A stretch of 51,152 nucleotides of DNA. Source: Ramicandelaber brevisporus. Lineage: Eukaryota; Kickxellomycota; Ramicandelaberales; Ramicandelaberaceae. The translations under genes were made by a program, and so were the position numbers. Shown here piece by piece: positions 1-10,548 of the stretch (positions are counted from its first letter, which is position 1; each line of letters begins with the position of its first letter). The notes under the pieces were generated by a model. The model did no database searches, had not been told where the DNA came from, and saw only the letters and a list, made by a program, of their open reading frames with translations. Location: contig MU602783.1 in NCBI GenBank assembly GCA_025201865.1, positions 2,528-53,679 on the forward strand. Reading direction: 5' to 3'.

Positions 1-302
1 TCGGCCACAGTCGTCTCTTGCTCGGCTGGGTCATCAACATGGAAGGTGGCAGCAACAGGCGATGTAGCAGTTGGCGAACGCGATTGCCAGCCGCCGTGTT
101 CATCAGCTGCCAAGCCGCCTCTGTTGCCGTCGCTGTGGCCAAAGCGCGAAGAGCTGTAAGACGGCTCGTCGTCTGCAAAGGGATTGAACGGCTCTGGCTC
201 AATAGCTGCAAAGCCAAACGGACGTGCCGGACGCGTGCTGCCTCTGCTGCTGCTGTCGCCAAGATCGTCACTTTCGAATCCTCCAAAGTCGCTACTGTTC
301 AT
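1..302 (-). CDS. 5' part of an unrecognised acidic, NPF-containing protein (partial)
   Basis: A minus-strand frame starts with ATG at 302 and stays open to the left edge, giving the first 100 residues of a protein that continues outside the window. The visible part begins MNSSDFGGFESDDLG, is rich in Ser, Asp, Pro and Gly, and contains NPF followed by acidic residues (NPFADDEP). NPF is the classic ligand of EH domains in endocytic proteins, so a trafficking role is possible, but this rests on one short motif. No folded domain is visible. The gene is head-to-head with the nucleoporin gene at 696, with 393 bp between the start codons. Function unassigned. Confidence 0.55.
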   Translation of the reverse strand, partial: MNSSDFGGFESDDLGDSSSRGSTRPARPFGFAAIEPEPFNPFADDEPSYSSSRFGHSDGNRGGLAADEHGGWQSRSPTATSPVAATFHVDDPAEQETTVA

Positions 303-695
303 TCTCTTGGCAACGGTATAGCGGTGAGTAATAAGAATAATTGAAAAAAGGAAGACGAAGAAGAATAAGAAGAATAAGAAGAAAACAGGGTATCGAGCCA
401 GTACCTTCCCAGAAGGAGAACCATTGAGTCACAGAGCTTGTTCATGTTCATGTTAATCGTACAATGACAATGCTGTATATTCTCGTCCAACCGCATACTT
501 GCATGTATTGAGCACTGTGTTTGACCTACCACTGACCCGCCTCAATACGATGCGATACGACGCGATTGCTTTGCTTGCTTCTTGTTCTCCTTTTTTCTTC
601 TTTCTCGACCGACCAGCTGAAAAGAAAAAAATAACCAAACCAACCCTCGCAGAATCGATCTGTTTGTTTGCACGCTTTGCAAGGTGTAACCAGCA
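303..695. other. Divergent intergenic region
   Basis: Spacer between the start of the left-edge gene (minus) and the nucleoporin gene (plus). It contains an A/G-rich run (about 345-385, GAAGAA units) and pyrimidine-rich stretches (about 575-610). No gene or structured RNA was seen; it presumably holds both promoters. Confidence 0.5.
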
Positions 696-3519
696 ATGTC
701 TTTCTTTGGTGCGACAACAGGCTCAGCTCTATCAGCCGTGAGCGGCTTTGTTGCCTCCTGTGCGGCGAGCTTCCCGTTCAATTCACCCAGCGCTGCAGCT
801 GAACAGAGCTGGCGCGATCGAGCGTACGTTTATGCTTTCCATTGAATATGGCATCTCAGCCAGCGAGTAGTTAGCTACTGCATTTATCCACAATCCACAA
901 ACATAGCACAGCACAGCATACACTGACTTTCCTCTTAATTGCGCTGCATTGCATTGTATTGTATTGTATTGTATTTTACTGCTTTAATTGTTTTACAGTC
1001 ATGAGCGTCAGCAGGCAGAGGATCATGCAGCATTGTTGGAGAGGATGGAGGTTCAGCAGAGATCATTGTACGGCTCAGCAGCAGCAGCGACGCAGGCTTC
1101 AGCTCGAAGAAAGATTGGCGCATTGATTCAGACACCTGTGCGTCAGAAGGCGGCATTTCAACCAAGCATTGCCACTGTGCAAAATGGTACGGCAAGTAAT
1201 GGTCACATGGATATAGAGGAGACTGAGCCGCGTCCGGTTATTGGTGGAATCTCGCCTTCAGTTGTGCGAGGTCAGAAGAGAAGTAGAATACTGGATGAAA
1301 AGGATAATGCCAATGAATCTGAAAAGGGAAAGGGAAAGGGAAAGGAAACTGAAAACAAACAGCCAAAAGTGAAGAAGACTGGAAGAGTTGAAAATGGTAA
1401 TAATAACAATAAAGAATCAGCTCCTGTTAGCAAGAAGCGTCGTATTGTACAAGTTAAAGGAGTTGGATGGGTTGCAGTCGCAGTTGATGATGAAAATGAA
1501 CAGTCAGACATTCCAGATGTGGTTATTCCAGGTGATAATATGTCTAAACGTGAACAAGAAGTCATTGCTTTATTGCCTCCATTTAGAAATAATATCAAAC
1601 AACAGACTGCTGCTGCTGCTTCTGCTGCTACTACTACGACTCATCGTCGTAAACCAATCACATTTGATCAGAGTGATACCGATGATATCAAGATGCAGTC
1701 GCAAGATAGTGAATCGAGACCAGCCCAAATTCAACAAACACCTTCACGTATCTCAATGCGCATTTCATCATCAGCCACTCATCTTGGAATTACACCCACA
1801 ACAGCGAGAAGTGTCTCATCGGTTCATAGATGGGGTCAGAGTAAGCCAGATGCATTTGCCAGACTCTCAAGTGCTACCAGATTGGTTTCAAACTCAAGTC
1901 CATGGCGCTACAGAGCAGCCTTATCGGCATTGAACAGAAACGCTTCAACTCAGCCAGTCGAATATAATGCATCAGCTCAGTCAATCACACCATCTTCAGT
2001 ATCAATCTCAACAAGTCCAAAGAATAATACTACTCTGATGACTACCACTGCTGCAACAACTGCTGCTGCTGCTGCTACTGCTACTGCTACTACCGCCATT
2101 GCCAATACTGCAACAACATCTGAAGCACCAAGTCTGTTTGGATCAAAATCCAGTGGCACTATTGCACCAACATCGGCGCTGCCATCCTCTGGTTCTTCTC
2201 TTTTCGGCAATGTAGATGCTCCAAAGACTACTTCATCGTCATTGTCATCATCCTCCGCCACCACTACTTCCACCAGCGGCCCATCAGTGTCATTTGGCTC
2301 AGTATCCACTTCAAAAGGGCCATCTCTCTTTGGTACTTCAGCCTCTACCTCAACTACTGCTCCAGCTCCAGCTCCAGCTCCAGCTCCAGCTCCAGCTCCA
2401 ACTCCAGCAGCAGCAGCTCCAACCTTCCCATTTGGTGCCACAGGTAGCACCTCAACGCTTCCGACAGTTCCAGCAGTTCCAGCAGTTCCGGCCACAAAGT
2501 CTGATGATAAACCAGCCACCTCTTCTTCAACTTCGTTGTTTGGATTATCTTCAGCTCCCAGTAGCAGTAATGTATCCTTTGGAACTAATACCAGCTCAAG
2601 CAAGTTTGGAGGCGAAGATACCAAGTCTTCAGCTGCCCCTGTCCAGGCATCATCACTGTCTTCATCGTCAGCATTTGGTTCCTCCAGCGGTAGTTCATTC
2701 TCATTTTGCAGTCAATCATCCAAGCCTTCGGCACCATCCTTCACACCGGCCCCTGCCTCCGCCTCTGCTAGCAACATCACTGTTAACACTGCAACCACTA
2801 GTAGCAGTGGCAGTCTGTTTGGCAATAAACCATCATCCACTTTGTTTGGATCTACATCTGAGCCACAGAAGCCATCTTCATCCCAGCCTCAAGTTACATT
2901 TGGCTCATCATCTTCATCAACCACCTCGGCTCCAATGTTTGGCAGCACAGCTTCTCAGTCATCATCCAACGAGAAGCCTCCAACTTCAACTTCAGCACCA
3001 CTCTTTGGATCATCGTCAGCATCATCATCATCGCTGTCATCATCAACTGCAGCATCAGCAACATCAAGTACATCCGCATTTGAATCCAAGCCAACTTCAT
3101 CCTTTGGCTTCGGCTCAACACCTGCTGCCACATCGGGTTTCGGCATTCCGCCTCCTGCTGCGCCAGTCTTCTCCGGATTTGGTTCAAGTTCTGGCTCTGG
3201 CTCTGGCTCTGGCTCTGGCTCAAACTCTGGATCTGGCTCTGGCTCTGCATTCTCATTTGAACCCAAGCCATCTGCTTCTCTTGGATTCGGTTCTTCTTCT
3301 TCATCTTCTTCTTTCTCAGCTTCTGCTACAGCTGCTGCTCCACCTTCATCCTCGGCATTCTCCGGCTTTGGATCATCCCAAGCCCCAGCTGCTGGCGCAT
3401 CTTCCATTTTTGGCAGTGCTCCAAGTAGCGCTAATAGCAGCTCAGAGAATGTTGGTGCGGATGGATCTGGTCGTTTAATTGCTCGACCACGTCGCCACAA
3501 GAAGACCACTGGCTTTTAA
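696..3519 (+). CDS. FG-repeat nucleoporin (Nup1/Nup153/POM121-like)
   Basis: Predicted nuclear pore protein of 882 residues from two exons, 696-823 and 999-3519. The 175-bp intron has a GTACGT donor and a TTTTACAG acceptor, and the phases match (exon 1 ends with two bases of an Ala codon). The N terminus (MSFFGATTGSALSAVSGF) could form a short amphipathic helix. Residues about 90-200 are basic with Lys clusters, as in a nuclear localisation region. From about residue 420 to 845 there are many LFG, SFG and GFG repeats in Ser/Thr-rich spacers, the disordered barrier typical of FG nucleoporins that bind transport receptors. Two dipeptide runs interrupt it: Ala-Pro near 497-511 and Ser-Gly near 773-795. 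The C terminus is basic (RPRRHKKTTGF). The exact Nup subtype cannot be decided without alignment. Confidence 0.85.
940..976. repeat. TATTG pentanucleotide repeat inside the nucleoporin intron
   Basis: About six copies of a TATTG-like unit lie upstream of the intron acceptor at 998. It is a simple microsatellite in non-coding sequence. Confidence 0.8.
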
Positions 3520-3661
3520 AAGAGATTAAATTAGCCTAAGCTATCTCTAGCCCATTCATTCCCCCCTTTTATGAAATATGAAGCAACAAAGAGTGATTAA
3601 AAAAAAGCAACTCAACTTAGATGTAATTAAACGACTTCTTTTAATCTCATCTCTTCTTCAG

Positions 3662-4642
3662 CTAGTTTACTGATTTCAAAGAAGTCAGCTGCCGACCTCT
3701 TTGCTCAATGCTATCAGATAAACGATTGCATTCTCTAACGGCAGCTCTTCTTGCAGTGCGGGCCTCCTCGAAACCTTCAGGACATTCAACACCATCGAGC
3801 TTCAATAGAATCTGCATAATCATCTCAGAAAGATATACTTGCTGTTCTTTGAGCGATTGGTATTCCGAGTCGCGCGCTGGAATGTCATAGTCACCATTTT
3901 CACGATTACTTCCATACTTTGACTCAAATGCATCCACGCCTTCTGTATACTTGTAAAGTGACACAGCCAAGTCTCCATGGAGAGGTCTCATGATATCATT
4001 AATCTTATCAATTGTGCTTTGAACTGTTGGAATCTTTGGTGGCTGTGGAGAGGTTGCTGATGATGATGAAGCCTGCTTTGATCCATCGCTCTCATCATCG
4101 TTGGACATGATGCGAGTTGAGCCCATCATTAGGATCTTCGAGCCAGGTCCAATTCCATAGGAGGACAATGTAGCCTTGTTATCTCTCATGACTGCACCCG
4201 AAAACAACACCTTTTGCTGACTACGTGGCACTCCTGTCTTGTTGTAGTAAATATCCTTGAGGTCATTCAGCGTCTTTGTCGAACACTCTTCGCTGGACAG
4301 GGGAAGTCTGTAGCGATTGCGACCCCAGGCAAGTTCAACCGGCTGCTGTGCAGACTGGCCAGAGCTGCTGCCAAACAGCTCCAATGGTGCAGAGAAGTTC
4401 GGAAGTGATTCCGTCAGCCGATTCAGGAACGATGAAAACATGGATTGCGTTTGACTTGGGAAGCCAACATTGGCTCCAAACGCACTGCCCGCATCGCCGC
4501 CCGCTGTACTGCCACCACCGCCGCCACCGCTACTGCCACCGCTGCCACCGCTGCCATCAAGGGGCTGGTTGGCAAATACAGAGAAGGGCGACTGCATCGG
4601 ACGAATAGAGGGGAAGTCGTTACTGTTGCTAGGGCCAACCAT
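3662..4642 (-). CDS. Ubiquitin-like/BAG-domain Hsp70 co-chaperone (BAG1-like)
   Basis: A 326-residue protein starting at the ATG at 4642 (MVGPSNSNDF). Residues 29-52 are Gly-rich. Residues 102-174 form a ubiquitin-like domain (VELAWGRNRYRL through KILMMGS). Residues 205-322 match a BAG domain, an antiparallel helical bundle, with the segment QILLKLDGVECPEG followed by an Arg-rich last helix. BAG proteins bind the Hsp70 ATPase domain and release nucleotide; a UBL next to it usually links the chaperone to the proteasome. There is no membrane segment, unlike yeast Snl1, so a soluble protein is expected. In-frame codons upstream of 4642 look like leader sequence. It converges on the nucleoporin gene with 142 bp between the stops. 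Confidence 0.82.
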   Translation of the reverse strand: MVGPSNSNDFPSIRPMQSPFSVFANQPLDGSGGSGGSSGGGGGGSTAGGDAGSAFGANVGFPSQTQSMFSSFLNRLTESLPNFSAPLELFGSSSGQSAQQPVELAWGRNRYRLPLSSEECSTKTLNDLKDIYYNKTGVPRSQQKVLFSGAVMRDNKATLSSYGIGPGSKILMMGSTRIMSNDDESDGSKQASSSSATSPQPPKIPTVQSTIDKINDIMRPLHGDLAVSLYKYTEGVDAFESKYGSNRENGDYDIPARDSEYQSLKEQQVYLSEMIMQILLKLDGVECPEGFEEARTARRAAVRECNRLSDSIEQRGRQLTSLKSVN

Positions 4643-4921
4643 AGTGTCAACAATAATTGAGAGGAAAAAAAAATAACGAAAGGAATTGGTATGTTGGGAG
4701 ATACAGGACAGAAGTAGCAACATCTCATCTACTGTCGAATTCATCTCATATTCCCCTCTCATCTCCACTTTGTGTGTACATACTTATACCCTTTCAAAGC
4801 TCATCACTATCGTCATCACTATCATCATCACAAAAGATGGTTTTGCATGGATTGTACTTTGCAGAAAGCATTGCACTTATCTAGCACCGAGCATCTAACA
4901 TCTAACATCTAACATCTAGCG

Positions 4922-4952
<31 letters not shown>

Positions 4953-5127
4953 GCATCTGAATACATATAACCTTGTTTGAGTGTGTTATTTAATAGTTAA
5001 AAAGGGGAGGAAATGTAGATGATCAAGAAGGCGCCTCTGTTCGTAGTATTTCATCCAAACGTCAACATGCTCTTTCACAATCATTTCCCCCGTGGTTTTT
5101 TTCACCATTAATCGCAGCTAGCATTCT
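4643..5127. other. Intergenic region with short tandem repeats
   Basis: Non-coding spacer between the BAG gene start and the uS14 stop. It holds ATC-rich sequence at about 4803-4840, a nine-base CATCTAACA repeat and an ATC triplet run. No gene was seen. Confidence 0.5.
4887..4953. repeat. CATCTAACA tandem repeat followed by (ATC)n
   Basis: Four copies of a CATCTAACA-like unit are followed directly by about ten ATC triplets. Non-coding simple sequence. Confidence 0.85.
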
Positions 5128-5298
5128 TTAGCGGTACTTGTTGAAGCCAATGTCAGAGGACTTCTCGCGGAAGCACTGACGGCACAGATCGAGACCGTAC
5201 TTGCGGATCAGACCGGCACGGTGGGCGCAGACGCGGCACTGGCGGGAGCCCTTGCCGTAGCGGCGTGGGCGGGAGAACCAAACGTTGTCGTGGGACAT
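5128..5298 (-). CDS. RPS29: 40S ribosomal protein S29 (uS14)
   Basis: A 56-residue protein (57 codons, ATG at 5298, TAA at 5128) of the usual length for eukaryotic S29. It starts [20 protein letters not shown] and carries the zinc-binding pattern CRVC (21-24) and CRQC (39-42), ending DIGFNKYR. It sits in the head of the small ribosomal subunit near the decoding site. Codon use is strongly C-ended, as in the uS7 gene of this window, which fits very high expression. No intron is needed in the coding part. Confidence 0.97.
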   Translation of the reverse strand: MSHDNVWFSRPRRYGKGSRQCRVCAHRAGLIRKYGLDLCRQCFREKSSDIGFNKYR

Positions 5299-5873
5299 TT
5301 TGCTGCTTTTCTTACTTTAGTCGTGATGGATGAGCTTTTCACTAGTATGCTAATCAAGGCGCAAGAGATCGAGATCGGCCCTATGTGTCTGTCCACTGCG
5401 CCGAGATTACACTCGTTATTTTTGTTGAATAATTTTCGTCAGCGCTGCAAAATTATCGCGCACGTGAGTTTACTTGCTCACAGAGAATAAATTTAAATTT
5501 GCAAAAAAAAACAAAAAAAACAAGTTGACAACTACAAAGTATAATGACAGCGGTAAACAAACAACTGGCTGATATCTATGGCGCAAGCCAGTCAGGACCC
5601 CCTCCATCGAGAAGCCATTGACAATCAACCGACCGGCCATGCTCTCAGATCTGAATGTAGATATACAAAGATCCTCAGATGTTAATGATGCCAAGATTAC
5701 GATGTAGATGGCAATAAACTTGGTTCATTACACGATGAAGCTCATTGCAGTAGTGGTGGCAGTATTGCTCTGGCGCTTCGGTTGGCATTCTTCCGGTCAC
5801 AATATTTTATTCACTTGCATTTTTTCCTCCCCTCGCCATCTATTTATTCAACCATACACGACTGACTGCCGAG
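5299..5873. other. Spacer between uS14 and the PPR-like gene
   Basis: 575 bp between divergent starts. The part next to uS14 is a likely leader and promoter, with an A-rich run at about 5503-5522. The middle holds a possible small frameshifted gene, described separately, followed by an AATAAA at 5712. Nothing else was recognised. Confidence 0.45.
5544..5707 (+). pseudogene. Possible small gene of about 55 codons broken by a one-base frameshift at a C run
   Basis: From the ATG at 5544 one frame reads MTAVNKQLADIYGASQSG and soon meets a stop. A second frame, entered after the CCCCC run at 5598-5602, reads on as IEKPLTINRPAMLSDL and beyond, to TAG at 5705-5707, followed at once by AATAAA. The two halves have protein-like composition and would join if the run had one more C. 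So this may be a real small gene with a sequencing or assembly indel, a decayed gene, or chance. It resembles nothing I recognise. It lies between the uS14 and PPR-like genes. Confidence 0.35.
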
Positions 5874-8800
5874 ATGCTGCTGGCGTCGCAATGTCGGCGC
5901 GCACGAGTACTATGTATAGGGCAGAGATTAGCTACACCAGCACCAGTAACGGCAGCAGTAGCAACAACAGCAGCAATAGTACGTGGTCGACTATCGCGCT
6001 GCCGGCCAACATCGACGTTCATTCGATACCAACATGCAGCAAACTTGTCAACAGTCAGCATGAATGCACTTGACATCGATACAATTACTACTCATCCTCC
6101 TCCTCTTCCTCCTCTTCCCTCTCCATCGACTACTGTTAGCGAATCATCGGCTTTGAGTCTGTTACGGTCTGCGACGTTGACTTACTTTAGTGAAAGCGGC
6201 AGTGTTGAGAAAGTATGGAATGCTTATGCATCTTGCATGGCGGCTATCGCACATGAAGAAAAGCCGGAGGCAGCTCGGTTGATGAGCAATGTGATCCATC
6301 ATAATATACGCAGACGAGGACCGCTGACCAATTTGCACGCAGTTGACAAAGTGATGTCTATCTGGAATGATGTGATCAGTTCTCATAATGATAATGATGG
6401 GGATAGTAATGATAAACACAATGTGGGTCTCCAATTAATCTCAATACTGGCGCACTATGGATCTATCAGAAAGATTGACTCCATTATCGAGACACTGCCT
6501 GAACATCAGCGACAGCTAGCAGTCTCTCAGATTACAAGTGCACGACTGCTGGCTTCAGTGCGCTCTGGTCGATATGCTGATGCATCTGATATCGCACGAG
6601 ATGACCTGGGTATTGACATTAACACTGCTTCCTATCCAAAGAGTAATGGCTTGAGAAATAGATCAATCAATGAATTGACATGGCAAGCCTTGCTTGAATT
6701 AGCATCGCACCAACAGAATGAGACACTGGCTCAATTCTCATTGGATGGTATGGTGAGAATCAGACAAGTATCAAGTAGAAATGATCAGAAGTTGCCTCGA
6801 CATATCTGGAACCAGTATTTTAAAGCGCATTCACTCAGTATTACTCGTGTTTTGGAATCATACCCTCTGCCTAATGTGCATAAAACTGCCAAACAGCCAC
6901 CCATCGATGCACAGCAAAATACAGATGAGCCTCGCGAACATCCACTCTCCCATGTGGTTTCATTGATAAAGTGCATTCGTATTCATAAATCAAACATGGA
7001 CAATATCAAACTTGCGGCATTTAACTCACTGCTACAACACAGACTGGATCAGTTTACAAACACGAGCAGATCACAATGCCATATGGATGAAGAGTTGGCT
7101 CGTTTATCAGAGGTTGCAAGCTGCTCTAGCATTCAGCCTAATAGTAGAACGTATGGTATTCTAATAAAGAGATTACTGGCTGCTAATAGATATAAGGACG
7201 TTCAAATTATGATAAACGAGATGGGCCAAAACAATATCAAGCCAAATTCATGGATGATTAACATGGTTATTGCTGATAGAGTTAGACGTGGATTTCTTAA
7301 TGAAGCGTTCGATTACGTTGACACGATGATTAATAAACAACACATTCGGCCGGATACTGTCACCGTTTCAGTGCTTTGCGATGCACTTGGTAAATACAAG
7401 AATATAGCAAAGGATACTAGCACTGACTCGAATTGGGACAACTATTGTGAATTGATTTACTCAGCTATTCAGAAATGCAATGGAATCAATGGACTCAGCA
7501 CAGTTACTCTCGTTCACTTGGCCAGTCTTGAGCTGGATGGCGTTTTAAGTGAGTATACTAGCCAGGCTAGCGATGCGCTGATTGGCATCAATGCTCACAT
7601 CAAGAATTTGCACGATTCTGCTGATTTGCTGGAAGCTCCCACAATATCTACGATCGAAGTTTACAATCTGGCATTGCGTAGAACAGCTAAACATCACATG
7701 GCTACACCCGAAGGAGTGCTTTCGTTCTACAATAACGTCATTTGTGGCACTGCTCGACTAGAACCAGATAGAGTCACAGTTGAGATTATTGTTCACTGTC
7801 TCTGTCGCCATGGACAGGTCAGAGAAGCCATTAATTTCCTTCAAAGTCTCCCTGAGCGGCTGCAGCAGCAAACTACACAAGGAACAGTCTCCCATATTCT
7901 CAGCAGTGCATTAACGCATGAAATGTACAATGAAGCTCTCCTGGCATATCGTGCCATTCTCAATGTGTCTGGCGGTCACAAAGGCCTTGAACTGCGCAGT
8001 TTGGAACAATTGGTTAAATTCCACGCTGCAACTCGTCAATTTAAACATGCAAAGGCTTTGGCATTGAGCACAACATTGCCACAGCGCGCTCCAAGCAATA
8101 TCAGCACGCAGCCAATTGCATCTGGAAGCACCACTGTGTTTGAAGGTCTGTTGTATGCCTGTGCTCAGGCAAAACGAGCCAGATTTGCCCGGCGCATATT
8201 CAACAACGCGTTACAAAATGTACCCGGGTGTGAATCGCAGTCAACCAGTGCTCCATCATTGATCAGCCCGAGGGCCATCTCAATGCTGATTAAAGCACAC
8301 GAGGGCCATGTCAAGCCGCCTAGCTTCGCCACAGACAAACAGCGTCAATACTCAGCTCGGTCACTGGACAAGCTGGTCTCTCTGTTATCCCATGTAATTA
8401 TAGTACCACAGATATCAATCAGTCCGTTTGTTTGGAATCGTATTCTACGGATACTCCTCTCACAGACACGCTATTTTGGCGAAGGCATGTCTCTGTTACT
8501 GGCGATGCTGAACAAGATGGAGAATCTGCATCCAGATGCTACAGTCCACATTGGCCAGCTCCAGCAGCGTTACTTTGATGCTTCATCAGGTACCTCGAAG
8601 TTTGGCTCACTCTCCAATATCCAGCCTGCAACCGCAGAGTCGTTCAGACTAGTAATCCAGGCGTGCTTCCAATCCGGCCGATATTTGGATGTAATGTCAG
8701 TGTACAAGATTGCAAAGCTGAATCCTCCACGCCGCGATGCTCAGTTCTTACGGGTCAAGCTCTCGCCCAACATGCTTGACGCAGCCACGCTGGACTGTGT

Positions 8801-9029
8801 CTTGTCAGCCTGTTCAGTGGTCGATGACAAGGAAACCGCTCGATCTGTTTGGGCTGACATCAAGTCACTTCACGAGCGTGATCCGTCGCAGTCGCAGTCG
8901 CAATCGCAATCCGAATCCGAGTCTGCGTCCGAGTCCAACACGGCAACTATCGATGAGGAGTGGAGCCGTCATTCCGCACACATTAATCGCAAAGCCTTGG
9001 AACAGCACGTTGCCAATATGTCCTTTTAA
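5874..9029 (+). CDS. Large mitochondrial PPR-like protein
   Basis: A 1051-residue, apparently single-exon protein. The N terminus (MLLASQCRRARVLCIGQRL) is rich in Arg, Ala and Ser with no acidic residues in the first 50, as expected of a mitochondrial targeting sequence. Helical repeats of PPR type follow. The clearest, around residues 420-490, reads RTYGILIKRLLAANRYKDVQ, then a segment ending INEMGQNNIKPNSWMI; another near 630-660 has the phrase EPDRVTVEIIVHCLCRHGQ. Such proteins bind organellar transcripts and act in their maturation, stability or translation. Near the C terminus is a short Ser-Gln/Ser-Glu dipeptide run. The specific RNA target or yeast counterpart cannot be told from sequence alone. 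Confidence 0.75.
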   Translation: MLLASQCRRARVLCIGQRLATPAPVTAAVATTAAIVRGRLSRCRPTSTFIRYQHAANLSTVSMNALDIDTITTHPPPLPPLPSPSTTVSESSALSLLRSATLTYFSESGSVEKVWNAYASCMAAIAHEEKPEAARLMSNVIHHNIRRRGPLTNLHAVDKVMSIWNDVISSHNDNDGDSNDKHNVGLQLISILAHYGSIRKIDSIIETLPEHQRQLAVSQITSARLLASVRSGRYADASDIARDDLGIDINTASYPKSNGLRNRSINELTWQALLELASHQQNETLAQFSLDGMVRIRQVSSRNDQKLPRHIWNQYFKAHSLSITRVLESYPLPNVHKTAKQPPIDAQQNTDEPREHPLSHVVSLIKCIRIHKSNMDNIKLAAFNSLLQHRLDQFTNTSRSQCHMDEELARLSEVASCSSIQPNSRTYGILIKRLLAANRYKDVQIMINEMGQNNIKPNSWMINMVIADRVRRGFLNEAFDYVDTMINKQHIRPDTVTVSVLCDALGKYKNIAKDTSTDSNWDNYCELIYSAIQKCNGINGLSTVTLVHLASLELDGVLSEYTSQASDALIGINAHIKNLHDSADLLEAPTISTIEVYNLALRRTAKHHMATPEGVLSFYNNVICGTARLEPDRVTVEIIVHCLCRHGQVREAINFLQSLPERLQQQTTQGTVSHILSSALTHEMYNEALLAYRAILNVSGGHKGLELRSLEQLVKFHAATRQFKHAKALALSTTLPQRAPSNISTQPIASGSTTVFEGLLYACAQAKRARFARRIFNNALQNVPGCESQSTSAPSLISPRAISMLIKAHEGHVKPPSFATDKQRQYSARSLDKLVSLLSHVIIVPQISISPFVWNRILRILLSQTRYFGEGMSLLLAMLNKMENLHPDATVHIGQLQQRYFDASSGTSKFGSLSNIQPATAESFRLVIQACFQSGRYLDVMSVYKIAKLNPPRRDAQFLRVKLSPNMLDAATLDCVLSACSVVDDKETARSVWADIKSLHERDPSQSQSQSQSESESASESNTATIDEEWSRHSAHINRKALEQHVANMSF
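8885..8940 (+). repeat. Hexanucleotide CAGTCG/GAATCC repeat coding Ser-Gln/Ser-Glu
   Basis: In-frame imperfect six-base repeats within the PPR-like gene translate as alternating Ser-Gln and then Ser-Glu pairs. Confidence 0.75.
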
Positions 9030-9254
9030 ACATCCTAGGTACACTTGGCACTTGCCGCTTGGCACTTGCACTTGCACTTACACTTGCACACTCTTTTTTT
9101 TCTCACCAGTTCGACGTCAGCCTTTCCTGCGCCGAGTGGAGATGGATTGAAATTTTTCGACGTCGCGGTTCACACGTCGCGCCGTTCCTGTGAACGCTCG
9201 CTGCTACCACACGTATTACTGAAAGCAAATCTATCATCAGGACACACACACAGA

Positions 9255-10480
9255 ATGTCGTCCACCGCGCCAGTATGTCGAACCTGATCTATGCTGCTTC
9301 AGTGCGGCTATCACGGCCATCGCAGCCATTGCGTCCACCGTAGCGTGCCGCGTCGTGCATACAAACGCGCGCACGGAGCACTGCTCTTTCTCTCTCCCTC
9401 GCGATCGCGTTCTTTTTGTCACACTGGTAGTTACACTGACAGATTACTGTGTTGTACTGTGTTGTACTGTGTTGTACTGTGTTGTACTGTACTGTATTGC
9501 TATGAATGCTGCTTTCTGCTGAACAGAGTATCAAGTCTATGAGCACGGGCTACACCCGGCCTAGCAGCCATCGTACCAAGGCTGCAAAGAAGGGTATTCC
9601 CTTGACTCTCATGTTTGTTGGTGCTTCTGGCCTTGGCCGCTCTACATTTATCAACACGCTGTGCGAGACTCTTGTTGTGGATAAGCCCGAGTTGGCCCCA
9701 CCAGAGAATGCCCACATTGCCGAGCCAATGCAGTTCAAAACGTATTCAGTTGATCTCGAGGAGGATCAGCAGCGCATTTCACTCACCATTGTCGACACCC
9801 CAGGATTTGGTGACTCGCTGGACAACGAGGACAGTTTCCAAAAGATCCTGGCCCACATCGAGGATCAGCACGACGAGGCTCTGGCAGAGGAGTCGCGCAT
9901 CCGTCGTAACACCAGATTCAAGGACGGCCGTGTGCATGCCTTGATGTACTTTATCACTCCGACCGGACATTCGCTGCGCGAGGTCGACATTGAACTGATG
10001 CGTCGCGTTGGCCATCGTGTCAACGTGATCCCAGTGATTGGACGTGCCGATTCGTTGACGTCGGAAGAGCTGACTGCATTCAAGAAGCGCATCATGGAGG
10101 ATATTGCCTTCTACAAGATTCCAATCTACGACTTCCCAACTAACGATGAGGATGACGACGAGACGGCTGAGGAAAACACTACTCTGCGTGACATGCTTCC
10201 GTTTGCTGTTGTGGGCTGCGACGATGTGGTCGAGGAGGATGGCCGCACGGTTCGTGTTCGTGACTATCCATGGGGCCGCGTCGAAGTCGACAATGTTCTC
10301 CACAACGACTTTGACCGCCTTCGCTATGTGCTGCTTAACTCGCACTTGCATGAGCTGCGTGCTGAAACCCTGGAGGTTCACTATGAGAACTACAGATCAG
10401 AGAAGCTCTCGGAGGATATGGGTGAGGATGGCGATGCGGTCGACGACGAAGACGAACACGATGACGATGATGGCAACTAA
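9255..10480 (+). CDS. Septin, Cdc11 type
   Basis: A septin of 323 residues from two exons: an 18-base first exon (9255-9272, MSSTAP) and 9527-10480. The 254-bp intron has a GTATGT donor and a GAACAG acceptor, both in phase 0. Septins form hetero-oligomeric filaments at the bud neck, septum or hyphal cortex. The P-loop is GASGLGRST (38-46), with Arg44 where most septins have Lys; G3 is DTPGFGD (96-102) and G4 is GRAD (178-181). Arg in the P-loop and GRAD are features of the Cdc11 group, which is the filament-end subunit in yeast. The septin-unique element is visible near residues 245-290. There is only a short acidic tail (DDEDEHDDDDGN), without the long coiled coil of many septins. An alternative start at 9506 lies inside the intron and is less likely. 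Confidence 0.88.
9446..9500. repeat. ACTGTGTTGT tandem repeat in the septin intron
   Basis: About five copies of a ten-base unit lie just upstream of the intron acceptor at 9526. Confidence 0.85.
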
Positions 10481-10548
10481 TCTTTAATAGCCACAAGCAA
10501 AGAAATCTAATTTAACGTGTGTTCTATTTCTTTTATTCACTCTTTTAT

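Noticed and set aside
2216-3478. Long alternative frame of Gln/Leu/His-rich protein inside the nucleoporin gene
   Set aside because: A shadow of the FG-repeat frame created by repeated Ser/Pro/Ala codons; no start context and no domain.
5470-5640. Minus-strand short hydrophobic frame between uS14 and the PPR-like gene
   Set aside because: The Phe/Leu-rich part comes from A-runs on the plus strand; the plus-strand candidate at 5544-5707 explains the region better.
9255-10480. Septin treated as defective because the P-loop Lys is Arg
   Set aside because: Arg at this position is a known feature of the Cdc11 group, and the other G motifs are intact.
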